Below are positions 32,801 to 43,181 of a stretch of 64,000 nucleotides of DNA, in pieces (positions within the stretch are counted from its first letter, which is position 1; every line of letters begins with the position of its first letter). Origin of the DNA: Paraburkholderia adhaesiva (GTDB lineage: Bacteria > Pseudomonadota > Gammaproteobacteria > Burkholderiales > Burkholderiaceae); the NCBI RefSeq assembly GCF_021390575.1, contig NZ_JAJEJQ010000001.1, positions 1,278,501 to 1,342,500 of the forward strand, read 5' to 3'. The translations under genes were made by a program, and so were the position numbers. The notes under the pieces were generated by a model. That model was not told the origin of the DNA, made no database searches, and was given only the letters and a program-made list of their open reading frames with translations.

Positions 32801-34513
32801 TCGCGTCGCCAGGACGTCCTCGTGGACGACGAACTGATCTACGGCTTCTACGATCAGGCGATCCCCGAGGGCATCTATTCGGGCGCGTCGTTCGAACGCT
32901 GGTATCGCGACGAGGTGAGGAAGGGCGGTCAACCCGAAGACAAGCAGCGCCTGCTGTACCTCTCGCGCGACGATCTCATGCGTCACGAGGCGGCGGGCGT
33001 GACGACGGACCTCTTTCCGAAGCGCATGACGATGTCAGGCGTTGCGATGACGCTCACGTACCACTTCGAGCCGGGCTCGCCGCGCGACGGCGTGACGCTC
33101 GCGGTACCGCTTTACGCGCTCAATCAGGTCGACGCGCGGCGCTGCGAATGGCTCGTGCCGGGCATGCTCAAGGAAAAGGCGCAATTGCTGCTGAAGTCGC
33201 TTCCGCAGAAGTTGCGGCGCCATTGCGTACCGCTGCCGGAATACGCTGCGGGCTTCGCCGAGCGCGCGAGTGGCGAGCGTTTCGGAGCGGGTGGCCTGCT
33301 CGAAGCACTGATTGCGGACGTGCGAGAACAGAAGCAGATCGCGCTAAAGTCGGCGGACTTCAAGCTGGAAACGTTGCTCGCGCACCTGTTCATGAACTTC
33401 AAGGTGATCGACGAGCACGGGCGCCAGCTCGCGATGGGCCGCAATCTCGCGCAACTTCGTGCTGAACTGGGCGCGCAGGCGCAACAGCAGTTCCAGAAAC
33501 TGGCGGCGAGCGCGACGGCGCAAATCGCGCAGACCGGCGGGGCTGCGGAGGGCGCGGAGCCTCAGCCGGGCAGAGCGGTGCAGGCGGGCGCGAGCACGTC
33601 GAAGAAGAGCGCCGCGCCGCACACGGCGGCGCCCTCCGATGCAACGGCGGCAGCCACCGCACTCTACGAGAACCTCACCACCTGGAATTTCGGCAAGCTC
33701 CCCGAGTTGCTCGAAATCCGCCGCGGGGGGCAGACGCTGTTCGGCTACCCGGCGCTCGTGGATCGCGCCACGCATTGCGACGTCGAAGTGTTCGATTCAC
33801 CCGAGGAGGCCGCACGCATCCATCGCGCGGGGTTGCGGCGTTTGTTCGCGCTGCAGTTGCGCGAGCCAATCCGATACCTGGAAAAGAACCTGCCGGGTCT
33901 GCGCGAGATGGCGATGCATTTCATGGCGCGCGCGACGCAGGAGGAACTGCGCGACCAGCTTGTCGAACTCACGTTAGACCGTGCGTGCCTGCAGGACCCG
34001 CTCCCCGACGACGATGCGTCCTTCCACGCACGCCGCGACGAAGGCCGCGGACGGCTTTCGCTGCTCGCACAGGAGATCGCACGGCTTGCGGGCGTGATCC
34101 TCGCCGAGTACGCGACGGTGACGAAGAAGCTCGTGCAGGCGAAGGCGTTCGGCGCTGCCGCCGTCGATATGCAGTCGCAGCTCGACGCACTGGTCGGCAA
34201 GCGCTTCATCGTCGATACACCGTATGCGCAGCTCGTGCACTTTCCGCGCTACCTGAAGGGTATCGCGTTGCGCATCGACAAGCTGCGCGCCGACGCCGCC
34301 CGCGACGCCCGCCAGTTCGTAGAATTCCAGCCGCTGTTGCAGCAGTATCAGCGAGCGCTGTCGCAGCGCGGCGGCGTGTTCGATCCGCGTCTCACGGAGT
34401 TCCGCTGGCTGCTGGAGGAGTTGCGTATTTCGCTATTCGCGCAGGAATTGCGCACGCCGATGCCGGTGTCGGTCAAGCGGTTGTACAAGGTCTGGGAATC
34501 GATGCAGCGGTGA
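29822..34513 (+). CDS. hrpA: ATP-dependent RNA helicase HrpA
   Basis: 1563 residues, longer than E. coli HrpA (about 1300). DEAH-box helicase: Walker A GETGSGKTTQLPK near residue 288, DEAH in IIIDEAHERS near 388, motif III SATID, motif VI QRAGRCGR. Then the winged-helix/ratchet, OB-fold and HrpA-specific C-terminal regions follow. It acts on RNA, including stalled ribosomes in related bacteria. The extra length is an N-terminal ~245-residue basic, Gln/Pro/Arg-rich low-complexity extension. A second Ala/Gly-rich insert lies near 1220-1280. The ATG at 29822 has no ribosome site. Confidence 0.95.
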   Translation: MSNVPKRPADGQGSNTRDEGGAARGDAHQKRGAQRYAEAPKPASAERLAALVRGGAPGSTRSGQKREEEPAAQPQQEGGKRTGARREKRPEMRSEVIREAEGKAERAQRTEARRGQPAHAREPQTAPHAHRESQSQASREPAREQRAESRREQPQPPKQPQQPQQPRGGHAGRPETQQPKRSGDRPITPQNDQQARREAIPGKPQAKPRKTSKPPQPREAQPPQAGKPAPESASRGEERKERAERSARRIVEPNPIPPVTFPEALPVSGRREEIARAIAENQVVIVSGETGSGKTTQLPKIALALGRGLGAGGSGLIGHTQPRRIAASATARRIADELGTPFGEVVGYKVRFTDNLSPGASVKLMTDGILLAETQTDPLLKAYDTIIIDEAHERSLNIDFLLGYLKEILPRRPELKLIVTSATIDADRFARHFGSEDKPAPVIEVSGRLYPVEVRYRPVAEDSPAVKAAQGTTGRERGEKGKSARDRDLMDAIVDAVDELCREGSGDVLVFLPGEREIRDAAEALRKHHPPHTEILPLFARLSAQEQERVFKPSNARRIVLATNVAETSLTVPGIRYVVDTGLARVKRYSYRNKVEQLQIESIAQAAANQRAGRCGRVADGICIRLYEEQDFLSRPKFSDPEILRSSLAAVILRMKSLHLTAIETFPFIEPPPGRAIADGYQLLGELGAVDDDNALTPLGRELARLPLDPRVGRMILGARDEQSLREVLIIASALSVQDPRDRPIEAQEQADQAHRRFADERSEFLQWLKIWAWFEEAVAHKKSNRQLVDACRANFLSHLRLREWRDVHSQLLTVVREHGWRINESEATYEQIHHALLTGLLGNIGLKADDEPHYLGARGIKFHLWPGSALVKKAGRWVVAAELVETTRLYARCIAKIEPEWLERVGAHLLKKSLSEPHWEKRAAQVSAYERGVLYGLPVYQRRRVAFGRQDPARARELFIRGALVEGEFDTKLAFFAHNRKLLADIEQLEHKSRRQDVLVDDELIYGFYDQAIPEGIYSGASFERWYRDEVRKGGQPEDKQRLLYLSRDDLMRHEAAGVTTDLFPKRMTMSGVAMTLTYHFEPGSPRDGVTLAVPLYALNQVDARRCEWLVPGMLKEKAQLLLKSLPQKLRRHCVPLPEYAAGFAERASGERFGAGGLLEALIADVREQKQIALKSADFKLETLLAHLFMNFKVIDEHGRQLAMGRNLAQLRAELGAQAQQQFQKLAASATAQIAQTGGAAEGAEPQPGRAVQAGASTSKKSAAPHTAAPSDATAAATALYENLTTWNFGKLPELLEIRRGGQTLFGYPALVDRATHCDVEVFDSPEEAARIHRAGLRRLFALQLREPIRYLEKNLPGLREMAMHFMARATQEELRDQLVELTLDRACLQDPLPDDDASFHARRDEGRGRLSLLAQEIARLAGVILAEYATVTKKLVQAKAFGAAAVDMQSQLDALVGKRFIVDTPYAQLVHFPRYLKGIALRIDKLRADAARDARQFVEFQPLLQQYQRALSQRGGVFDPRLTEFRWLLEELRISLFAQELRTPMPVSVKRLYKVWESMQR

Positions 34514-34550
34514 CAAAAAAACCGGTTACCGCCTGCGCGGTAACCGGTTT
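34514..34550 (-). terminator. Intrinsic terminator of gdhA, abutting hrpA stop
   Basis: A perfect 14-bp stem (34519-34532 with 34537-34550, AAACCGGTTACCGC arm) and CTGC loop; the - strand continues with a seven-T tract, so it terminates gdhA. It can also stop hrpA transcripts, which end one base before it. Confidence 0.9.
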
Positions 34551-34592
34551 GTGTGCACGCCACGCCTGGCTACACCAGGCAACGCGCGTCGT

Positions 34593-35933
<1,341 letters not shown>

Positions 35934-36038
35934 GTCAGTTACTCCCGAAAACGCGAGGCCGCTCTACTTGTTACGTCCTTTCTGCGACAAGCTGTCGCGA
36001 CGGACGTAATTCAGCGCATTGAGCCAATTTGAAAAGGG

Positions 36039-36063
36039 TGTATGCAGCGTTTGGCCGCATACA
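36039..36063. promoter_or_regulatory. Interrupted palindrome upstream of gdhA
   Basis: TGTATGC-N11-GCATACA, about 105 bp upstream of the gdhA start. The spacing resembles LysR-type operators; the regulator is unknown. Confidence 0.4.
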
Positions 36064-36139
36064 ATGTGAGGCGCAGATGATCGATCTTGGGCGGCTGCGG
36101 AGACTGGCGAAATAGGACGGATCTCAAATACCGATGTGC

Positions 36140-36153
36140 TTGACGCAAATCAA
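36140..36153. promoter_or_regulatory. FNR/ANR-like box
   Basis: TTGACGCAAATCAA, one mismatch from TTGAT-N4-ATCAA, between gdhA and the beta-propeller gene. It suggests oxygen control of one of them. Confidence 0.45.
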
Positions 36154-36171
36154 GCGGTATTTGGGGCTGCA

Positions 36172-36240
36172 AAAGCGAAGATATTCTTTTGCGCGCCTGG
36201 CATTAAATCCGTAGTTCGGCGCAGGCGGAAAATATTCTGC
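36172..36240. repeat. Two copies of a GAA(G/A)ATATTCT element
   Basis: GCGAAGATATTCTTTTGCGC near 36175 and GCGGAAAATATTCTGCGC near 36225 share an AT core flanked by GCG, a candidate paired regulator site. Confidence 0.4.
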
Positions 36241-36290
36241 GCTCGCACGCAAACCTCTGTTGCCGCCGCAGAGAAGGAGATGCAGAGAAG

Positions 36291-36434
36291 ATGCAGTACC
36301 GATTCAAAGCAGGTCGCGGCTTTGAAGCGGGGAAGTCGCCGGCGTGTAAAGACACCCTGATTGATATCGTTGAATGTGACCGCAACGCCCAGGCAGACTG
36401 GACGTTTTACAATTACAAGCCTTCCGGAAAGTGA
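36291..36434 (+). CDS. Possible 47-aa leader ORF
   Basis: Reads MQYRFKAGRGFEAGKSPACK and ends FYNYKPSGK, six bases before the next start. The ribosome site is weak. It may be an untranslated leader or a small coupled protein. Confidence 0.3.
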   Translation: MQYRFKAGRGFEAGKSPACKDTLIDIVECDRNAQADWTFYNYKPSGK

Positions 36435-36440
36435 TCCTTC

Positions 36441-37466
36441 ATGAGTAAAACCGAATTTCGCCGTGCGGCTGGCCGCGCAGTTGGTCATATCGCCGCCGCT
36501 GGCGCGCTGGCGTGCGCTTCGCTCTTCTCGCTCGGCGCGCACGCGGACAACATCATCGTGCTCAATTCCGGCGAAGCGACGCTCAGCCTGATCGATCCCC
36601 AGACGCTGCAGGTCGTCGGCACGGTGCCCACGGGCAAGGAGCCGCATCACCTCTTTCCGACGCCCGACAACCAGTCGCTGATCGTTGCGAATTCGGTCTC
36701 GAACAACCTGATGTTCGTGGATCCGAAAACCGGCAAGGTGCAGCGCTGGGTCGAGAACATCGAAGACCCGTACCAGCTTGGTTTTTCGCCCGACCAGAAG
36801 TGGTTCGTTACGACGGGCCTGCGCCTCGACCGGCTCGACATCTATCACTACGCCGGCGGCAGCAACATGACGCTCGCGAAGCGTCTGCCACTGTCGGCCA
36901 TGCCGAGTCACATGGCGTTCACGAAGGACAATCGCACGGTGTTCGTGTCGCTTCAGGTGTCGGGCGAGATCGCTGCGGTCGATCTGCCTACGCAGAAAGT
37001 GCTGTGGAAGATGCCGGTTGGCTCGGCACCGGCGGGTCTGTGGCTCACGCCTGGCGACAAGTACCTGCTCGTCGGCATGACGGGCGCCGACTACGTCGCC
37101 GTGGTCGACTGGCGTAACCAGAAGGTCATCAAGCAGATTCCGGCGGGCCAGGCAGCGCACAACTTCCGCTCGCTGACGGACGGCCGCCACGTGCTGGTGT
37201 CGAGCCGTGTCTCGAACACCATCAGCATCATCGACGAGGAAACGCTCGAGAAAACCGGCGAGATCAACGGACTGCTGCCGGGGCCGGACGACATGGAGCT
37301 CACCGCCGACAAGCGCTATCTGTGGGTGACGTTCCGCTTCGCGAAGAAAGTCGGCATCGTCGACATGCAGACGAAGAAGCTCATCAAGACGATTCCCGTC
37401 GGCCGCTCGCCGCACGGCATCTACTTCTACGACCGCGCTCCGGTGGCCGCACCGAACGGCGCTTAA
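36441..37466 (+). CDS. Periplasmic YncE-like (YVTN) beta-propeller protein
   Basis: 341 residues with a signal peptide (hydrophobic core HIAAAGALACASLFSLG, cleavage after AHA). The mature protein is made of seven-bladed-propeller repeats of the form NNLMFVDPKTGKV, SGEIAAVDLPTQKVLWKMPVG, NTISIIDEETLEKTGEI and KVGIVDMQTKKLIKTIPVG. Such proteins are scaffolds or binding proteins in the periplasm; no catalytic residues are implied. It precedes the hydroxylase-like gene by 51 bp, so the two are probably one operon. Confidence 0.85.
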   Translation: MSKTEFRRAAGRAVGHIAAAGALACASLFSLGAHADNIIVLNSGEATLSLIDPQTLQVVGTVPTGKEPHHLFPTPDNQSLIVANSVSNNLMFVDPKTGKVQRWVENIEDPYQLGFSPDQKWFVTTGLRLDRLDIYHYAGGSNMTLAKRLPLSAMPSHMAFTKDNRTVFVSLQVSGEIAAVDLPTQKVLWKMPVGSAPAGLWLTPGDKYLLVGMTGADYVAVVDWRNQKVIKQIPAGQAAHNFRSLTDGRHVLVSSRVSNTISIIDEETLEKTGEINGLLPGPDDMELTADKRYLWVTFRFAKKVGIVDMQTKKLIKTIPVGRSPHGIYFYDRAPVAAPNGA

Positions 37467-37517
37467 CGTCACTTAACGGCACGAGAGTCAGATCAGGGGC
37501 CAGGAGGGGTAGGGGGA

Positions 37518-38549
37518 ATGCTCGAGTTGCTTTCGTCGATCATGCATGGCGTCGCGGCCGGCGCCGACGATTTCATTTCGTGGCTGCAGACGTTTGTCTT
37601 TGCGAACGCCCTGCAGCCGCTGCTCTATCGCATCGGCATGATGGACGTCGCCGAAGACACCTACGATGCGCTTTATTGGGTGATCGTCGGCGTGCTCGAG
37701 GTGGGGACGATGTATGCGATTCTGCGCCCGCTCGAGGTGCTCTTGCCCGCTGAGAAGTGGCGCGACCGCAAGGGCGTGGGCGTCGACGCGATCTACACCT
37801 GGGTCACGCGGCTCGGCATCCTGAATCTGCTGTTCTTCTTTACGCTCCAGCCGTTGTTCGACCGCCTGCAGGGCTGGCTGCACCTTCATGGCATGAGGAC
37901 CGTCGAGATCGACGGTCTCTGGCCCGGCGTCACGACCCAGCCGCTCGTCACGTTCGCGATCTATCTGCTCGTACTCGACTTCACGAGCTACTGGTATCAC
38001 CGGCTCGAACATCGCTTCGGCATCTGGTGGGAACTGCACGCGGTCCATCATGCCCAGCGCAAGATGTCGCTCTGGTGCGACGACCGCAATCACCTGCTCG
38101 ACACCCTGTTGCAGGCGAGCGTGTTCGCGCTCATCGCGATCATTATCGGCGTGCCGCCCGCGCAATATGTCGTGCTCGTCGCGATCACGAATTTCGTGCA
38201 GAGCTTTCAGCACGCCAATATCCGCGTGCGTTTCGGGTGGCTCGGTGAGCGTCTTCTCGTGAGTCCGCGGTTTCACCGCCGCCATCACGCCATTGGCTAC
38301 GGTCACGAAGGGACCACGTATGGCTGTAATTTCGGCGTCCTGTTTCCATGGTGGGACATGATGTTCCGCAGCGCATCGTTCAACCCTGCGATCGAACCCA
38401 CCGGCATTCGTGACCAGCTCGAAGGCGTGGACTACGGCGAGGGCTACTGGGCGCAGCAATGGTTCGCCTTCGTCCGGATCGCGGAGCGTCTCACCGCACG
38501 CGGGCGCACGGCCGAGATCGAGACGCACGACGACGCAACCGTCGTCTGA
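37518..38549 (+). CDS. Sterol desaturase/fatty-acid hydroxylase-family membrane enzyme
   Basis: 343 residues with several membrane helices. The three histidine boxes of the di-iron family are present: HRLEH near 160, HAVHHAQ near 175 and HRRHH near 258. The family hydroxylates or desaturates lipids using O2; the substrate here is unknown. ATG with AGGAGG and GGGGGA upstream. Cotranscription with the propeller protein suggests a shared envelope-lipid role (inference). Confidence 0.9.
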   Translation: MLELLSSIMHGVAAGADDFISWLQTFVFANALQPLLYRIGMMDVAEDTYDALYWVIVGVLEVGTMYAILRPLEVLLPAEKWRDRKGVGVDAIYTWVTRLGILNLLFFFTLQPLFDRLQGWLHLHGMRTVEIDGLWPGVTTQPLVTFAIYLLVLDFTSYWYHRLEHRFGIWWELHAVHHAQRKMSLWCDDRNHLLDTLLQASVFALIAIIIGVPPAQYVVLVAITNFVQSFQHANIRVRFGWLGERLLVSPRFHRRHHAIGYGHEGTTYGCNFGVLFPWWDMMFRSASFNPAIEPTGIRDQLEGVDYGEGYWAQQWFAFVRIAERLTARGRTAEIETHDDATVV

Positions 38550-38715
38550 GTCTCGCCGCGTTTACCCGTTCACCGCCTGGATAGCGCCGCAGCAGCGGCG
38601 CCGTTTCTTCCCGTTTTACCCGCCTGTGCGCGCGCTGGTTTATGCTTGCGGCTATAGTCGCAAGCATCCACGGTTTTCGTGTTCTCCACCCGACCTGTCG
38701 CCGTTCCCAGCCCGC

Positions 38716-39537
38716 ATGAATGATCTGTTGCGCTCGTTCGGACGCGCGCTTGCCAGCGCGTTCCATCCCGTCATGCTGTTCCTCACGTTCGTCCCGTTCC
38801 TCGTGGCGGCGATCGTATGGGGCGGCCTGCTTTATGTCTTCTGGCAACCGCTGATCGACACAGCCCGCGTCTGGCTCGAAAGCTGGGCGTTCACGTCGAC
38901 GCTCTATCATCTGTTCGACTGGCTCGGCTTCGGCCCGATGCGCGCCGTCATTGCCCCGCTCGTCGTGATTGCGGTTGCGATTCCACTGATCGTCGTGTCC
39001 GTGCTGCTGCTGATCGTTGCGCTCGCCATGCCGCGCGTGATGCGCTATCTGTCGAGCCGGCAGTACCCGTCGCTCGAAATGCGGCGCGGTGGAAGCTGGT
39101 ACGGCAGCCTCGCGTATTCGCTCTGGACCACGCTCGTTTGCATCGTGCTCATGATCGTCACGCTGCCGCTGTGGCTTGTGCCGCCGTTCTTCGCGCTGAT
39201 TCCGCCGCTCTTGTGGGGCTGGCTCACGTACCGCGTGATGACTTACGACGCGCTCGCGCTGCACGCGAGCGCCGAGGAGCGCCGCGCACTGATGCGGCGC
39301 TACCGGCTGCCGCTACTCACGATTGGCATCGTGTGCGGGCTCTTCGGCTCGCTGCCCACGGCGATCTGGGTTTCGTCGGCGTGGCTCGTGGTGCTGTTTC
39401 CGGTGGTCGCCGCGCTGACCATCTGGATTTACGCGTTCATCTTTGTGTTCACGGCGCTCTGGTTCGGCAACTACTGCCTGCGGGCGCTTGCCCGCATGCG
39501 CGCCGAAGAGTCGCACAATGTGCCGGCCACGCCCTGA
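38716..39537 (+). CDS. EI24-domain (CysZ-like) membrane protein
   Basis: 273 residues with about six hydrophobic helices (FHPVMLFLTFVPFLVAAIVW, then VIAPLVVIAVAIPLIVVSVL and PPFFALIPPLLWGWLTYRVM), the pattern of the EI24/CysZ family. The specific role is unknown; a sulfate-transporter-like function has been shown for CysZ, but this protein may differ. It is followed 34 bp later by a molybdopterin-binding protein on the same strand. Confidence 0.8.
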   Translation: MNDLLRSFGRALASAFHPVMLFLTFVPFLVAAIVWGGLLYVFWQPLIDTARVWLESWAFTSTLYHLFDWLGFGPMRAVIAPLVVIAVAIPLIVVSVLLLIVALAMPRVMRYLSSRQYPSLEMRRGGSWYGSLAYSLWTTLVCIVLMIVTLPLWLVPPFFALIPPLLWGWLTYRVMTYDALALHASAEERRALMRRYRLPLLTIGIVCGLFGSLPTAIWVSSAWLVVLFPVVAALTIWIYAFIFVFTALWFGNYCLRALARMRAEESHNVPATP

Positions 39538-39571
39538 TCCTTCACATCAAGCTACTGCAACGAGGTCCCAC

Positions 39572-40381
39572 ATGGCATTTGGCGTCATCATCATCGGCGA
39601 CGAGATCCTCTCGGGTCGCCGCACCGACAAGCATCTGCCGAAGATCATCGAACTGCTCGGTGCGCGCGGGCTCGCGCTCGAATGGGCCGAATACGTTGGC
39701 GATGATCCGAAGAGGATTACCGACACGTTGCGACGCAGCTTTGCGACTGGCGACATCGTATTCTCGACCGGCGGCATTGGCGCGACGCCGGACGACCATA
39801 CGCGTCAGTGTGTGGCCGCTGCGCTCGGCGTGCCGCTCGCGCTGCATCCGGACGCGGAAGTGGCCATCCGCGAACGCATTCGCGACATGCATACAGGCAG
39901 CGATCCTGTGAATTTCGGCTCACCCGAGAACCAGCATCGCTTTCAGATGGGCACGTTCCCGGTGGGCTCGGAGATCATCCCGAACGGCTACAACAAGATC
40001 CCCGGCTTTTCGATTCGGGATCACCACTTCGTACCTGGGTTTCCCGTCATGGCCTGGCCAATGATCGAATGGGTGCTCGATACGAAATACGCGCATCTGC
40101 ATCATCAGACGCCGCATGCGGAGAAGTCGCTGCTGGTGTTTGAACTGCCCGAATCGACGCTGACGCCGCTGATGGAGCGCATCGAGCAGGATTTTCCGGG
40201 CGTGCGCGTGTTCAGCCTGCCGAGCGTCGGCGACGCCGAGCGCGGCGGCATTTACGCGCGGCGGCATATCGATCTAGGTGTGAAGGGCGAACCCGAGGCG
40301 GTGGCGTCGGCGTTCGTGAAGCTGCGCGAGGGGGTGCATCTGCTGGGCGGTGACATCGTGGAGCCGCAGCAGGGCGCGTGA
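39572..40381 (+). CDS. Molybdopterin-binding/CinA-N-like protein
   Basis: 269 residues. An N-terminal MoaB/MogA/CinA-type domain: FGVIIIGDEILSGRRTDKHL, then FSTGGIGATPDDHTRQCVAA, the conserved cofactor-binding loops. The C-terminal ~100 residues resemble the middle part of CinA rather than a deamidase domain. Possible roles are molybdopterin binding or nucleotide pyrophosphatase activity. Start ATG after CGAGG. Confidence 0.85.
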   Translation: MAFGVIIIGDEILSGRRTDKHLPKIIELLGARGLALEWAEYVGDDPKRITDTLRRSFATGDIVFSTGGIGATPDDHTRQCVAAALGVPLALHPDAEVAIRERIRDMHTGSDPVNFGSPENQHRFQMGTFPVGSEIIPNGYNKIPGFSIRDHHFVPGFPVMAWPMIEWVLDTKYAHLHHQTPHAEKSLLVFELPESTLTPLMERIEQDFPGVRVFSLPSVGDAERGGIYARRHIDLGVKGEPEAVASAFVKLREGVHLLGGDIVEPQQGA

Positions 40382-40587
40382 TACACGTCAGGCGGGCGCG
40401 GGCGCCGCAACGTCCCGTGTAGAGGGATTCGGGCGGCACGACCTGCGCGTCCGGTGCGTGACTAGCGCTACGCGCTGGACTTGCCAATCGGCCCTGCTCA
40501 TGCGCCGTGGCCCGGTCGCATCATCGGGCTGTCATGTGCGCCGCTCAGAGTGAGCCCATCGAGCGGCGCACGATCTCGGTGCAGTAT

Positions 40588-41052
40588 TCAGGCGCCCATC
40601 CACGGAAGACCGCGGAAGCACCAGCCCGACACTGTCTTGCGATGGCCCTGGCTGTCCTTATCGCCTTCGAAACCTTCGAGCAGGTCATAGGCCTTCGTGA
40701 AGCCGACTTTCGCGGCTTCGACGGCGGCGAGCTTCGAGCGTGCCGCGCTGCGGCACAGGAACAGTACGGGGGCGTCGGGGTCGACAGCCGCGCGCACTTG
40801 AGCGAGAAACTCGGCGTTGGGTACGCCGCCCGGGTATCGGGTCCATTCCACATGGGCGTACTGGCCGTCGCCGATGACAGGGCGGCCCACCCAGTCGAGT
40901 TCCGCGCGCGTACGCACGTCGACGAGACGTGCTCGCGGGTCGAGCTGAAGAAGCTCGAACGCCTCGGCTGGCGACAGCGCACCCGCGTAGGGCAGTTGAT
41001 TCTCGACGCGGCGCTTCTCGGCTTGGGCGTACAACTGTTCGAGCGTACTCAT
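40588..41052 (-). CDS. Rhodanese-domain protein
   Basis: 154 residues from the ATG at 41052. One rhodanese domain: LVDVRTRAELDWVGRPV (CH2A-like) and the active-site loop LFLCRSAARSKLAA with Cys near 103. Sulfur transfer to thiols is the family reaction; the loop CRSAARS is typical of single-domain bacterial rhodaneses. Convergent with the molybdopterin-binding gene. Confidence 0.9.
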   Translation of the reverse strand: MSTLEQLYAQAEKRRVENQLPYAGALSPAEAFELLQLDPRARLVDVRTRAELDWVGRPVIGDGQYAHVEWTRYPGGVPNAEFLAQVRAAVDPDAPVLFLCRSAARSKLAAVEAAKVGFTKAYDLLEGFEGDKDSQGHRKTVSGWCFRGLPWMGA

Positions 41053-41326
41053 GACAACGGACTCCTGTTTCGCGTTGGACCAAAAGATCATTTTAGCGCG
41101 TCGCCCGGGGTGGGCAACCTCGTCCGGATGGAGTGAAGTCCACTAACGGTCTGGTCCTGGCTGCGATGCTGGGGGCGGAGGATCGGTGCCGGCCGGGGCG
41201 GGCGGGATGCCACACACGAGTTTCGTAACTCTCATCCGACTTCGGTGGATAATGACCCCCCGCAGCCAGAGTGACTGCCTCGAAAGCGCGCACTTCATCG
41301 GCTGAGGATGGCGCGAAGGCGTCGTT

Positions 41327-41412
41327 TGCATCCAGGTGGTGCATACTTGGCGTATTGCACCAGAATAGAGCCTGATTTACGCGCCAACATCGGGATTGCA
41401 CAGAAGTGGTGC
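41327..41412. promoter_or_regulatory. NtrC-binding sites upstream of glnA
   Basis: TGCAC-N5-TGGTGC at 41397-41412 matches the NtrC consensus. TGCAT-N5-TGGTGCA at 41327-41343 has one mismatch, and a further TGCACCA half-site lies at 41356. They lie roughly 100-190 bp upstream of the sigma-54 promoter, where enhancers are expected. Confidence 0.75.
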
Positions 41413-41513
41413 GTTCGACCGACGAGCGTACGGGATTCATCACATTCTTGCGCGCGGACTTTTTACGCCAGGTCCGCGTCGGTAAAGGGATTTGTTCCGT
41501 CGTAGCGCGTGGC

Positions 41514-41529
41514 TGGCACGGAAGCTGCT
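41514..41529 (+). promoter_or_regulatory. Sigma-54 promoter of glnA
   Basis: TGGCAC-N5-CTGCT, with the invariant GG and GC at -24/-12 and spacing as in TGGCAC-N5-TTGCA. It is the expected NtrC-activated promoter; transcription would begin near 41541, about 110 nt before the glnA start. Confidence 0.75.
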
Positions 41530-41650
41530 ATATCCGTCGCCATCGACCCGCAGCCGGCCTTAAGAAACCGCAAGCGCACTGGCCGGCGGGGATCAGCAGA
41601 ATCGGGAAGGCGGCAACGTTCGCCGAAATTGTTAATCAGGAGAATAGGTT

Positions 41651-43066
41651 ATGAGCAAATCCGTGGCCGACGTCATGCAACTCGTCAAGGACGAAGACGT
41701 CAAGTTTGTCGACTTCCGTTTCACCGACACGCGCGGCAAAGAGCAGCACGTTTCGGTGCCGGTTTCGCACTTCGACGAAGACAAGTTCGAAAGCGGCCAT
41801 GCGTTTGACGGTTCGTCGATTGCCGGCTGGAAGGGTATCGAAGCGTCGGACATGCTGCTCGTGCCGGACGCGAACACCGCCTTCATCGACCCGTTCTACG
41901 AAGAATCGACGCTCGTGCTGACCTGCGACGTGGTCGAACCGGCGGACGGCAAGGGCTACGAACGCGACCCGCGTTCGCTCGCAAAGCGCGCTGAAGCCTA
42001 CCTGAAGAGCACCGGCCTCGGCGATACGGCGTTCTTCGGTCCGGAACCCGAATTCTTCATTTTCGACTCGGTCCAGTGGAACACGGACATGTCGGGCTGC
42101 TTCGTGAAGATCGGCTCGGATGAAGCACCGTGGTCGTCGGGCAAGGAAATCGAAGGCGGCAACACGGGTCACCGTCCGGGCGTGAAGGGCGGCTACTTCC
42201 CGGTCGCACCGGTCGACACGTTCCAGGACATCCGTTCGGAAATGTGCCTGCTGCTCGAGCAGATCGGCATTCCGGTCGAAGTGCACCACCACGAAGTGGC
42301 GGGCCAGGGCCAGAACGAAATCGGCACGAAGTTCTCGACGCTCGTCGAGCGCGCCGACTGGACGCAGCAGATGAAGTACATCATCCACAACGTCGCGCAC
42401 ACGTACGGCAAGACGGCGACGTTCATGCCGAAGCCGATCGTTGGCGACAACGGTTCGGGCATGCACGTTCACCAGTCGATCTGGAAGGACGGCCAGAACC
42501 TGTTCGCGGGTAACGGCTACGCTGGTCTCTCGGAATTCGCGCTGTTCTATATCGGCGGCATCATCAAGCACGCCCGTGCCCTGAACGCGATCACGAACCC
42601 GTCGACGAACTCGTACAAGCGTCTCGTGCCGCACTTCGAAGCACCGGTCAAGCTGGCCTACTCGGCACGCAACCGCTCGGCGTCGATCCGCATTCCGCAC
42701 GTGAGCAACCCGAAGGGCCGCCGTATCGAAACGCGCTTCCCGGACCCGATGGCCAATCCGTACCTGTGCTTCTCGGCACTGATGATGGCAGGTCTCGACG
42801 GCGTGCAGAACAAGATCCACCCGGGCGAAGCCGCTGACAAGAACCTGTACGACCTGCCGCCGGAAGAGGATGCAAAGATCCCGACCGTTTGCGCGGGCCT
42901 CGACCAGGCGCTGGACGCGCTCGACAAGGATCGCGAGTTCCTGACGCGCGGTGGCGTGTTCACCGACAGCATGATCGACGCTTACCTCGATCTGAAGGAA
43001 TCGGAACTGCAACGCGTGCGCATGACCACCCACCCGGTCGAGTTCGAGCTGTACTACTCGCTGTAA
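41651..43066 (+). CDS. glnA: Glutamine synthetase type I
   Basis: 471 residues, normal for GSI-beta. Makes glutamine from glutamate, ammonium and ATP. Seen: [15 protein letters not shown] loop, metal ligands in [20 protein letters not shown] and the ATP-site [10 protein letters not shown], plus the adenylylation Tyr in [10 protein letters not shown] near 398. This implies GlnE control. ATG after AGGAG. Expression should rise under nitrogen limitation through the NtrC sites and sigma-54 promoter upstream. Confidence 0.98.
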   Translation: MSKSVADVMQLVKDEDVKFVDFRFTDTRGKEQHVSVPVSHFDEDKFESGHAFDGSSIAGWKGIEASDMLLVPDANTAFIDPFYEESTLVLTCDVVEPADGKGYERDPRSLAKRAEAYLKSTGLGDTAFFGPEPEFFIFDSVQWNTDMSGCFVKIGSDEAPWSSGKEIEGGNTGHRPGVKGGYFPVAPVDTFQDIRSEMCLLLEQIGIPVEVHHHEVAGQGQNEIGTKFSTLVERADWTQQMKYIIHNVAHTYGKTATFMPKPIVGDNGSGMHVHQSIWKDGQNLFAGNGYAGLSEFALFYIGGIIKHARALNAITNPSTNSYKRLVPHFEAPVKLAYSARNRSASIRIPHVSNPKGRRIETRFPDPMANPYLCFSALMMAGLDGVQNKIHPGEAADKNLYDLPPEEDAKIPTVCAGLDQALDALDKDREFLTRGGVFTDSMIDAYLDLKESELQRVRMTTHPVEFELYYSL

Positions 43067-43140
43067 TTCGACGATGGCGCTTCGCTTGCTACGAATGCGG
43101 CGAAGCGCTGTTTCGATGCGCGCGAGGGTCGCGATCGGTC

Positions 43141-43168
43141 AAAAGGGACGGCGGCGCCGTCCCTTTTT
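43141..43168 (+). terminator. Intrinsic terminator after glnA
   Basis: AGGGACGGC/GCCGTCCCT stem with flanking A and T runs and five Ts after it, 75 bp past the glnA stop. It partly separates glnA from glnL-glnG. Confidence 0.9.
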
Positions 43169-43181
43169 CGTTTCGCCGTTC

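Noticed and set aside
31334..32986. 550-codon frame antisense to hrpA
   Set aside because: Explained by the codon bias of hrpA.
36150..37472. 440-codon leftward frame opposite the beta-propeller gene
   Set aside because: The propeller gene has signal peptide and repeats; the antisense frame has no recognisable domain.
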